Assembly (NCBI RefSeq): GCF_017355855.1
Contig: NZ_JAFEWD010000007.1
Span: forward strand, 124,001-188,000
Direction: 5' to 3'
Length of the DNA stretch: 64,000 nucleotides
Source: Pedobacter sp. SYSU D00535
Lineage (GTDB): Bacteria > Bacteroidota > Bacteroidia > Sphingobacteriales > Sphingobacteriaceae
Below, piece after piece: positions 53,909 through 61,583 of the stretch. The number at the start of each line of letters is the position of its first letter. Within the stretch, counting starts at the first letter, position 1. The position numbers and the translations under genes were made by a program. The notes beneath the pieces were generated by a model. The model was not told the DNA's origin and ran no database searches. It saw nothing but the letters and a program-made list of their open reading frames with translations.

Positions 53909-54841
53909 ATGAGAAAGCTATTTATTTTAACCATAGTCTTCTTAACGGGATTAGGGAACACTACCCAGGCGCAGCAAGAAGCGATGTACTCGCAGTACAT
54001 GTTTAATACCCTGGCTGTTAATCCCGCCTACGCGGGAAGCCGCAATTTGATTTCAGCAACTGGCTTATTGCGTAGTCAGTGGACGGGTATCGATGGAGCG
54101 CCCAGGACAACTACTTTCACAATCGATGCTCCCATTGAAGACAAACGGATGGGGGTTGGAGTGCAGATATTTAGTGATAAAATCGGGATTACCAGCACTA
54201 CGGGCGCTTTTGCAAGTTATGCCTACCGGATCAGAATGGACAAGGCGTCCTTGTCTTTCGGCTTGCAAGCGGGAGTGAGCCAGTATAGGGCTGATTTCTC
54301 ATCTGTTTCTCTTAACTACGAAGGGGGCTCTAATGACGCGGCTTTTCAGGAAAATACGAACAAGCTAATGCCCAATTTTGGTACCGGTGTCTATTACAAT
54401 TCTGACAGGTTTTATATAGGCCTTTCTGCCCCTCAATTGCTGAATAATAAATTTTCGGGCTTGAAGGTGGAGGGCGATAATTCTTTCGCAGGGAAACAGG
54501 CTCACTTTTTCCTTGCTTCGGGATACGTGATGCCGCTAGGAGAGGATTTTAGCTTTAAGCCCTCTTTCCTTTTGAAGGGGGTCCGCGGTGCGCCATTGGC
54601 CGCCGATTTTAATGGTACGTTGTGGATCAGGAATACAATCGCTTTCGGTGCTCAATATAGAACGAACGCAGCGTTTGCAGGCCTGCTGGAGCTGCAAGTG
54701 ACGCCGCAAGTGCGACTGGGGTACGCGTACGATTATACTACTACCAGTCTGAAGAGTTATAGCGGAGGAAGTCACGAAATTATGCTTCGCTACGAGTTTG
54801 GGTTTGAAAAAGGAAAAGTGCTATCACCAAGGTATTTCTAA
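53909..54841 (+). CDS. PorP/SprF family type IX secretion outer-membrane protein
   Basis: A 310-residue outer-membrane beta-barrel protein with signal peptide (ILTIVFLTGLGNTTQAQQ) and the conserved start EAMYSQYMFNTLAVNPAYAGSRN typical of PorP/SprF. In Flavobacterium, SprF is needed for secretion and anchoring of type B CHU_C proteins such as SprB, so this protein probably handles the giant protein encoded just upstream. Its stop overlaps the next start (TAATG). Confidence 0.93.
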   Translation: MRKLFILTIVFLTGLGNTTQAQQEAMYSQYMFNTLAVNPAYAGSRNLISATGLLRSQWTGIDGAPRTTTFTIDAPIEDKRMGVGVQIFSDKIGITSTTGAFASYAYRIRMDKASLSFGLQAGVSQYRADFSSVSLNYEGGSNDAAFQENTNKLMPNFGTGVYYNSDRFYIGLSAPQLLNNKFSGLKVEGDNSFAGKQAHFFLASGYVMPLGEDFSFKPSFLLKGVRGAPLAADFNGTLWIRNTIAFGAQYRTNAAFAGLLELQVTPQVRLGYAYDYTTTSLKSYSGGSHEIMLRYEFGFEKGKVLSPRYF

Positions 54842-56988
54842 TGTTTAGGTTTACGATTTTGAGAAAGATATTTTTAATACTATTTGTGTTGTTGACTGCT
54901 TCTGCGGAGCTGTTTCCTCAGGCACAGAGCAGTAAATCGGCAGTATTTAAAAAAGCTGCGAAAGAGTATAATGCAATGAGATATGTGGCGGCAGTTCCGT
55001 TGCTGAGGAAAGTGGTTAAAGCAGAGCCTCAAAACAAAGAGGCCAAGGAGATGCTGGCGAACAGTTATCGCAACCTGAAAAATTATGACCAAGCCTTGTA
55101 TTGGTACGAGCGATTGAGCCAGGAGTCGGGGTTGAAGCCTCAGCTACTTTTGAATTATGCTGAAGCGCTTTTGACGAAGGAGCAATACGAAAAGGCAGAA
55201 CAGTGGTATAGAAAATATCAGCAGTCCACGTACAACAAATCTGCGGCTAACAACTTTGTAAAAGCCTTCCCCAGCCTTGGCCAGCTTAAAAAAAATACAA
55301 ACGGCTATACCGTATCCTATCTTAACATCAATACAGCGGCCGCAGAATACGCTCCAACATTCTATAAAGGCGGGTTGATCTTCAGCAGTAACCGTGAAAC
55401 CAAGGGAATTAAACGGAAAGTATTCGCCTGGGATGGGACGCCTTACAGTAACCTTTTTACCGTGAGCGATATAAAATCGCTAAAAGGGATTAATCCCGAT
55501 AGCGTGCTGCAGGACGTTAAGAAGAGGCCTGAAGCTTATAAGAAGCAGTTGTACAAATTTAATGACGACGATACAGAAGCCACAAGTAACGACAGTAGAA
55601 CGCTGGGGCATTTTGCGGCAATGGTGGTGAAGGATACGCTTGGTAAAGTATTAGCCGAACAGGTAAAAGTAGAAATGCTGCCATCTAAAGTAAATTCAGA
55701 GTACCATGAGGCGGCAGCGGTCTACAGTAACGGAAGTCTGTTTTTTACAAGGAACAACTACTATAAACGGAAGGCAGGCTCGAGTAAGGAGGGGATCAAC
55801 AAGCTTAAGATATTCACGGCTTCGGGCGAAAATTTTGACGAGGTGCTGCCTTTTGAATTCAATAGCGACGAATATTCTGTAGGACACCCTGCCATCAGTA
55901 AAGATGGAAAGATTCTGATTTTTGCTTCGGACATGCCAGCGGGCTACGGAGGATCAGACCTCTACTACTGCACACGTCAATCAGTGGACAACAGCTGGAG
56001 TAAGCCTATTAACATGGGCGGGATCATTAACACCGAGGGTAACGAACTATTTCCATTTATCGACAACAAAGGAGGGTTAATCTTTTCCTCCACCGGCCAC
56101 TTTGGACTTGGTGGCTTGGATCTTTTTTATATCAACCTTGATGGGATTAAGCCCAAAGGAGTGCCGGTTAACTTCGGCTCACCAGTGAATTCGTCCGTAG
56201 ATGATTTTGCAGCAATCATCAATGAAGACGGTCGTACCGGATATTTTAGCTCCAACCGCAGAGGGAATGACGACATTTACAGTTTCTCATCGAATCCTTT
56301 TTCAATAACTTTAAAGGGTAAGGTAAGCGATTCAAAGACCGGTAAGGCAATCGCCAACAGCAGGGTCATTTTGAGCGGGTTCAATTTAAAGGATAGTGTG
56401 TCAACGGATGGGAACGGCCAATTCAGTATCACTCTTGATAAAGAAGTTGATTACCAGGCAGACGTGAAAAAGGAAGGTTACTTGAGTGCACAATCAAAAT
56501 TAACAACTAAGGGGATACGCAAAGATTCGGTAATCCGCGTAAGCTACAACCTTGATCTTGTTCCTCCCGTGCGGAAGCAGGTGATTGTTAATTGTGACTC
56601 CATTCGCAAGGCTTTCGAAGTACACAATATTTATTACGACGTAGACAAGTCTTTAATCCGCCCGGATGCGGTTCCAGCCCTGGATCACGTAGTAAGGCTT
56701 TTAAAAGAGAATCCCGGTATCTCAGTGGTTGCAGCAAGTCATTGTGACAGCCGTGCTAATGAGGAGTACAATATCAAGTTATCTTTAAGAAGGTCGAATG
56801 CGGTGAGAGATTATCTCATAGCGCACGGAATTGAGGCAAAGCGGATTAAAGCGGAGTATTACGGCAAAAGCCGGTTGGCAGTAGAGGGAGATGAAAGTGC
56901 CGAAGATATACAACGACTTAATCGAAGAACAGAATTTTTTGTGATTGCTAACGGCGTAAATGTTACGCTGCAGGGGTGTTTGAAGTAA
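54841..56988 (+). CDS. OmpA family protein with TPR and beta-propeller-like repeats
   Basis: A 715-residue envelope protein with a signal peptide (ILFVLLTASAELFPQ). TPR-type helices (about 35-140; AKEMLANSYRNLKNYDQALYWYERL) are followed by PD40/WD40-like strands (about 165-490; YAPTFYKGGLIFSSN, GHPAISKDGKILIFASDMPAGYGGSDLY). Then comes a CarboxypepD_reg-like domain (about 500-585) and a C-terminal OmpA peptidoglycan-binding domain (IYYDVDKSLIRPDAVPAL...ASHCDSRANEEYNIKLSLRRSNAVRDYLIA). This is the usual third gene of a SprB-like / SprF / OmpA (SprE/PorE-like) set and probably anchors the surface complex to the cell wall. Confidence 0.92.
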   Translation: MFRFTILRKIFLILFVLLTASAELFPQAQSSKSAVFKKAAKEYNAMRYVAAVPLLRKVVKAEPQNKEAKEMLANSYRNLKNYDQALYWYERLSQESGLKPQLLLNYAEALLTKEQYEKAEQWYRKYQQSTYNKSAANNFVKAFPSLGQLKKNTNGYTVSYLNINTAAAEYAPTFYKGGLIFSSNRETKGIKRKVFAWDGTPYSNLFTVSDIKSLKGINPDSVLQDVKKRPEAYKKQLYKFNDDDTEATSNDSRTLGHFAAMVVKDTLGKVLAEQVKVEMLPSKVNSEYHEAAAVYSNGSLFFTRNNYYKRKAGSSKEGINKLKIFTASGENFDEVLPFEFNSDEYSVGHPAISKDGKILIFASDMPAGYGGSDLYYCTRQSVDNSWSKPINMGGIINTEGNELFPFIDNKGGLIFSSTGHFGLGGLDLFYINLDGIKPKGVPVNFGSPVNSSVDDFAAIINEDGRTGYFSSNRRGNDDIYSFSSNPFSITLKGKVSDSKTGKAIANSRVILSGFNLKDSVSTDGNGQFSITLDKEVDYQADVKKEGYLSAQSKLTTKGIRKDSVIRVSYNLDLVPPVRKQVIVNCDSIRKAFEVHNIYYDVDKSLIRPDAVPALDHVVRLLKENPGISVVAASHCDSRANEEYNIKLSLRRSNAVRDYLIAHGIEAKRIKAEYYGKSRLAVEGDESAEDIQRLNRRTEFFVIANGVNVTLQGCLK

Positions 56989-57014
56989 GGCTTATTTTGA
57001 GGGGAGTAAAGTAG

Positions 57015-57045
57015 AGGCCGGGGCGTTTTGCTCCGGCCTTTTTTA
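57015..57045 (+). terminator. Terminator of the surface protein operon
   Basis: 10-bp stem with one G-U pair (57015-57024 with 57030-57039), 5-nt loop, then a T-run; 27 nt after the OmpA-family stop. Confidence 0.9.
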
Positions 57046-59403
57046 TTAAAATTTCAAGCTTAATTGCAGAAGGAAGTTGCGTTCAGCCTGGGGATAGTAA
57101 TAGTTTTCTGTGGTGAAACCGCCAGAAAAGTAACTGAAGGTATAACCGTTAGATTCGTATAACTCATTAAACAAGTTATTGATAAGAAGCGTTACGCCTA
57201 AGTTTTTAATCTGCTTGAGGGGCGTGTTGTAACTCAAGCGCAAATCGTTGACAAAAAAACCGGATATCTTTCTATCCTCATTGGATGTATTGTCCAGGTA
57301 CTGCTTGCTCACGTATTTAGAAAGAAGAGCAATCTCCGTTTTTCGGAACGGACGATAGGCAAATTCATTAGAAGCGATAAAGCGTGGAGAAAAGGCGATA
57401 TCCGTGTCGTAATGCGTATACTGCTGTTGAGTCTCATTATCGTAGTCGTCTACAAACTCCACATATCTGTCTACCTTGTTTTGTGAAATGCTTGCAGTGG
57501 CATTCCAATTTAGACTGTTGTTCACCCGCAGACGCATATCTCCTTCTAAACCTATCCGATAGCTATCGCGGACGTTTTCACGGATATACTCCCCACTTTC
57601 GTTTACCCTTCCGGTCAACACCAATTGATTCTTATAAAACATTCCATATCCATTGATACCAGCTGCAAATCCTGCCCGAGACGTGCGAAATCCTAACTCC
57701 ACATTTTTAAGATTTTCATGAGAAGGACGGGTAGCTGGAGTTGAATTGACATAGTCGTCGCGGTTGGGCTCCTTGTTAGCTATTGCAAACGAACCGTAGA
57801 ACGTACTCTTACCTAACAAATAGCTTAATCCAATTTTAGGATTGAAAAAATGCAGGCGGTCGTTTTGATCTATTGCTGCCCGGTTTTTATCCAGGCCGCT
57901 AATGTCGTAGTTGACACCGCGGTATTGCAGATCACCGAAGAGGTTGAAGTTATTGATCTGGTAGTTGGCTCTTCCATAGATGTTAAAATCCGTTTTGAAG
58001 CCGTAGCCCTGATAGTACCGGTCTTGGTTTCTGCTGTTCGACGCAAATTGTGCCCAGATAACTTCTCCAAAATGACCGCCATCGTATTCGTTGTATCCCC
58101 CGCCGAGGGTTAAGTCAAACAAGTCGGAAGGTTTGTAATTCAATGAATAGGTGACTCCGTAGAAATCATTATCCAACCATCTGCGCCGAACTAGATTTGT
58201 ATTTTCAATCAGCTCGCTGCCTACTGTTACCGGATCCAAGCCATAGTCTGCCAGTTCTTGATCTTCTTTAAATTCCTCATAGTAACCGCGACCGTAGGTG
58301 TAATGTAGCCCGACATTCGAATTTAACCGCGGTGAAAAGGTATGCGTATACAGAAGTTGGTAGTGGTCCTGTGTATAGTTGTCGGTCTGGTCTTCATAGT
58401 TGAAGCCGTTGTATCGCCTGTTTGAGGGAAGCATCGCTTCTGGTACGCCGTTCCAGGCTTGGTAAGTTCTTTCATTTCCTGAGAAAACGTTAGCACGCAA
58501 AACGTCTTTCTTTCCGTAATATGCACCACTCAAGAAATAGGACTTCAGATTCGAAAAGCCGGGTTGAATGTAGCCGTCCGATTTAATCCTGGATAACCTT
58601 CCGTCAAAAGTGAATTTATTATCGATAAGGCCTGTTCCCACTAAAACAGTATTTTTAATCGTTTCAAATGACCCTATTGAATTATTCAACTCGGCGTAAG
58701 CAGAATCCTTTCTGGTAGTTGTCTGGATGTTCAAGCTTCCACCGAAAGCACCCGCTCCATTCGTTGAAGTTCCCACGCCGCGCTGAATCTGGATATTTTC
58801 TACAGACGAGGCAAAGTCGGGCAGGTTCACCCAAAAGGTTCCCTGGCTTTCCGGGTCATTGTAAGGGATACCGTTGATCGTAACATTTACCCGGGTTGGG
58901 TCGCTTCCGCGGATTCGAATGCCGGTATAACCAATTCCCGCTCCGGCGTCCGAGCTAACTACTACAGATGGGGTTTGATTTAGTAAGTAGGGCAAGTCCT
59001 GACCTAAATTGTTCCTCTCAAGTTCTTCTCTGCTTACATTCCTAAACGTCGTAGGAGTCTTTTCGCCAGCTCTCGTTGCAGTTACAATAACCTGGTCTGC
59101 CAGGAGGCTGGTAGGCGTCAGTCCTATTCGAATGTTCTGTGGCCCATCAAGCTGAACCGGTCTGGAATAGGCGCCATAACCCAGATATGTCACCACTAGG
59201 GTGTGGGCTCCTCTGTTGAGGTTAGTTAGGGTAAAACTTCCTTGTTCGTTCGTCTGTGCAGACCTGTCGCCTACACGAACAGTTGCACCAGGCAAGGGTT
59301 GGTTGTTTGTTTTGTCGGTAACAGTACCGCTGATGGAAATTTGAGCTAAAGCAATGAAAGGCATTAGCAGAGCCATGAAGGCCAGCACGTAAATCTTTTT
59401 CAA
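57046..59403 (-). CDS. TonB-dependent outer-membrane receptor, probable thiamine uptake
   Basis: A 785-residue receptor. Signal peptide (AFMALLMPFIALAQ), a CarboxypepD_reg domain (about 22-105; ISGTVTDKTNNQPLPGATVRVG), plug domain (VIVTATRAGEKTPTTFRNVSREELERNNLGQDLPYLLNQ; IRIRGSDPTRVNVTINGIPYND) and a 22-strand barrel ending in an aromatic residue (NFLLQLSLKF). The leader carries a complete TPP riboswitch, so the substrate is very probably thiamine or a thiamine phosphate; riboswitch-controlled receptors of this kind were predicted for Bacteroidota by comparative genomics. No inner-membrane transporter follows it here. Confidence 0.9.
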   Translation of the reverse strand: MKKIYVLAFMALLMPFIALAQISISGTVTDKTNNQPLPGATVRVGDRSAQTNEQGSFTLTNLNRGAHTLVVTYLGYGAYSRPVQLDGPQNIRIGLTPTSLLADQVIVTATRAGEKTPTTFRNVSREELERNNLGQDLPYLLNQTPSVVVSSDAGAGIGYTGIRIRGSDPTRVNVTINGIPYNDPESQGTFWVNLPDFASSVENIQIQRGVGTSTNGAGAFGGSLNIQTTTRKDSAYAELNNSIGSFETIKNTVLVGTGLIDNKFTFDGRLSRIKSDGYIQPGFSNLKSYFLSGAYYGKKDVLRANVFSGNERTYQAWNGVPEAMLPSNRRYNGFNYEDQTDNYTQDHYQLLYTHTFSPRLNSNVGLHYTYGRGYYEEFKEDQELADYGLDPVTVGSELIENTNLVRRRWLDNDFYGVTYSLNYKPSDLFDLTLGGGYNEYDGGHFGEVIWAQFASNSRNQDRYYQGYGFKTDFNIYGRANYQINNFNLFGDLQYRGVNYDISGLDKNRAAIDQNDRLHFFNPKIGLSYLLGKSTFYGSFAIANKEPNRDDYVNSTPATRPSHENLKNVELGFRTSRAGFAAGINGYGMFYKNQLVLTGRVNESGEYIRENVRDSYRIGLEGDMRLRVNNSLNWNATASISQNKVDRYVEFVDDYDNETQQQYTHYDTDIAFSPRFIASNEFAYRPFRKTEIALLSKYVSKQYLDNTSNEDRKISGFFVNDLRLSYNTPLKQIKNLGVTLLINNLFNELYESNGYTFSYFSGGFTTENYYYPQAERNFLLQLSLKF

Positions 59404-59429
59404 CTTTCTTGTTTTTTTAGTTAAAACTG

Positions 59430-59452
59430 ATGCATAACAGGGGCTTATGCAT
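59430..59452 (-). promoter_or_regulatory. Expression-platform hairpin of the TPP riboswitch
   Basis: 8-bp perfect arms (59430-59437 and 59445-59452) with loop GCCCCTG on the minus strand. The loop CCCCT is complementary to the AGGGG at the 5' end of the aptamer, so it could switch between two pairings. It lies 27 nt before the receptor ATG. Confidence 0.5.
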
Positions 59453-59460
59453 TTAACTTA

Positions 59461-59576
59461 CCTCCCTACGCCGGCATTACCCGGATCAGGTTCCGGAAAA
59501 GATCTTTTTGTAAGATCTCTCCATGGGTATATTCTCAGCCTGAAATGATGTTGTCGAGGACAACTTAGGCACCCCT
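59461..59576 (-). promoter_or_regulatory. TPP riboswitch (THI-box)
   Basis: Read on the minus strand from 59576: AGGGGTGC, then GGCTGAGAATATACCC (59540-59525), a P3 extension formed by AGATCTTAC/AAGATCT, and CCTGATCCGGGTAATGCCGG (59490-59471) followed by CGTAGGGAGG. These are the conserved GGGGUGC, CUGAGA, ACC and CCUGAUCxGGxUAAUxCCxGCGxAGGGA blocks of the THI element, in order and complete. In Gram-negative bacteria binding of TPP usually hides the ribosome site. Confidence is very high. Confidence 0.97.
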
Positions 59577-59586
59577 AAATGAAGTG

Positions 59587-59594
59587 CAAATATA
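59587..59594 (-). promoter_or_regulatory. -7 box of the TPP riboswitch transcript
   Basis: TATATTTG on the minus strand, 10 nt before the aptamer. The transcript would start at about 59582, immediately before the riboswitch. Confidence 0.6.
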
Positions 59595-59666
59595 GGAAAA
59601 TGGCCGATAGAATTGATGTGTTGTGATCTGGTGCTCAAATCTGACACAGCGAAGACCTTTCATGAG

Positions 59667-59684
59667 ATCGTTCCCGGAAACGAT
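59667..59684 (+). promoter_or_regulatory. LacI-type operator-like palindrome before the pectinase operon
   Basis: ATCGTTCCCGGAAACGAT is symmetric at 16 of 18 positions (outer arms ATCGTT / AACGAT, CG centre), the form of a LacI-family operator. It lies 203 nt before the GH28 start in an otherwise featureless 300-bp region between divergent genes. A uronate-responsive repressor or activator is a likely ligand; no such gene is in this window. Confidence 0.5.
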
Positions 59685-59886
59685 TGCACAAATATTCTCG
59701 TGTAAAGTGTTCGTATTCTTCACAAAACTCATTACAATTGCTTCGAACTAATCTCTTTGTCAATTTTCCCGATATTAATTTGCAGGAAATGAGATTGTAA
59801 CAAATGAGTGATGCCCTGTTACTACGACAGCGAGCATATTAATATTGCGGGGAAAAACCGTTTTTAAACGAAATCTAATAAACGAA

Positions 59887-61569
59887 ATGACACACACACT
59901 TAAAGTAACTGCATTCCTGGCAACAGTGGCACAGGTAATGATGGGGGATGCGTTTGCCCAGCAGCTTAAGCCGCAACCCTGGCCTACTACCTTACCAACA
60001 GTTGAAGTTCCGGTATTTGAGAAAGATACCATAAGCATCGTTCAGTTTGGAGCCATAAGCGATGGAATTACTCTGAACACCAACAGTATTAATAAAGCAA
60101 TTGAAGAATGCAGTAACAAGGGTGGCGGCGTTGTGGTGATTCCTCGTGGTACCTGGTTGACAGGTCCAATCGAGCTAAAGAGCAATGTGAACTTGCACCT
60201 GAAATCTGATGCCCTTTTAACTTTTACTGCCGACAAAAGTCAGTACAAGCTGGTGGAAACTAACTGGGAAGGTTTAGCCGCTGTCAGAAATCAATCTCCC
60301 ATTTCGGGAACCAATTTGGTTAACGTTGCTATCACCGGAAAGGGTATAATTGATGGTAACGGACAAGCTTGGAGAATGGTGAAAAGGGACAAGCAAACAG
60401 ATAGCCAGTGGAAGAAGCTACTTGCTTCAGGCGGCGTGGTGAGTGAGGATAAAAAATCCTGGTACCCAAGCGAAGCGGCGTTAAAAGCTTCTAAGATTAA
60501 AAATGCAGGTGTAATCGCTCCAGGAAAAACGCTGAAAGATTATGAAGAGATTAAGGATTTCTTGCGTCCCAATCTGTTAGTCTTGACAAAATGTGACAAG
60601 ATTTTGTTGGAAGGGGTAACGTTCCAAAACTCTCCGGCCTGGAATCTTCACCCATTGATGTCGCAAAATATCACCATCAGAAACTTAACTGTTCGCAACC
60701 CCTGGTATGGGCAAAACGGAGATGGGCTCGACCTGGAGTCGTGTAAAAATGTACTGGTGGAGAACAGCTCTTTTGATGTTGGTGATGATGGTATTTGTAT
60801 CAAGTCAGGTCGCGATGAGCAGGGAAGAAAACGGGCGATGCCTACCGAGAACGTGATCGTCAGAAATTGCGTCGTGTATTCAGCCCATGGTGGTTTCGTT
60901 ATTGGTAGCGAAATGTCTGGCGGAGCAAGAAATATTTATGTTTCCGATTGTACCTTCATTGGAACTGATATCGGCCTGCGTTTCAAAACAACCCGCGGCC
61001 GCGGTGGAGTAGTTGAAAACATCTTCATCAAAAACATCAATATGAAGGATATTCCAGGTGAAGCAATTCTTTTCGACATGTACTATGCAGCGATTGATCC
61101 GGTTGCCTTAGCCGGAGAAAAACGTGATGCACCGAAGGTGGTTTTACTTCCGGTAACAGAAGAAACACCCCAATTCAAAAATATCTATATCAGTAATGTT
61201 GTTGCAGATGGCGCAGAGAAAGCAATCTTTGTGAGGGGTCTTCCTGAAATGAACATCCACAGCCTTTTCCTTGAGAATATGACCTTGAGAGCAAAAAAAG
61301 GTGTAGAGATCGAAGAGGCTAAAAATTTATACTTTAAAAATATTCATGTGATCGCCGAGGACACGAGACCGGTTGTGAATATCGCAAGAAGTTCAGCGTT
61401 GACCTTCGACGGGTTAAAGTATAATCAAGGCGCAGAGGTGCTCTTTAATATCACAGGCGAAACTTCTTCGAATATAAACGTTGTTAACACCAAAACTGCC
61501 GATGCAAAGACGCCCGCTGAATTTGGCACTGATGTCAATAAAAAGAAAGCACTAAAAATCAGTAAATAA
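59887..61569 (+). CDS. Glycoside hydrolase family 28 polygalacturonase
   Basis: A pectinase that hydrolyses galacturonan. The 560 residues start MTHTLKVTAFLATVAQVMMGDAFAQQ (signal peptide). The right-handed beta-helix shows the four GH28 signatures: NGDGLDLES (NxD), VGDDGICIKSG (DD), SAHGGFVIGSE (G-HG) and LRFKTTRGRGG (R-K). An N-terminal FGAISDGITLNTNSINKAIEEC is pectate-lyase-3-like. The ORF is longer to 59845, but this Met gives the signal peptide. It is followed after 14 nt by a GH105 gene, so they act in order on pectin in the periplasm. Confidence 0.94.
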   Translation: MTHTLKVTAFLATVAQVMMGDAFAQQLKPQPWPTTLPTVEVPVFEKDTISIVQFGAISDGITLNTNSINKAIEECSNKGGGVVVIPRGTWLTGPIELKSNVNLHLKSDALLTFTADKSQYKLVETNWEGLAAVRNQSPISGTNLVNVAITGKGIIDGNGQAWRMVKRDKQTDSQWKKLLASGGVVSEDKKSWYPSEAALKASKIKNAGVIAPGKTLKDYEEIKDFLRPNLLVLTKCDKILLEGVTFQNSPAWNLHPLMSQNITIRNLTVRNPWYGQNGDGLDLESCKNVLVENSSFDVGDDGICIKSGRDEQGRKRAMPTENVIVRNCVVYSAHGGFVIGSEMSGGARNIYVSDCTFIGTDIGLRFKTTRGRGGVVENIFIKNINMKDIPGEAILFDMYYAAIDPVALAGEKRDAPKVVLLPVTEETPQFKNIYISNVVADGAEKAIFVRGLPEMNIHSLFLENMTLRAKKGVEIEEAKNLYFKNIHVIAEDTRPVVNIARSSALTFDGLKYNQGAEVLFNITGETSSNINVVNTKTADAKTPAEFGTDVNKKKALKISK

Positions 61570-61583
61570 CCTATTTACCATTC

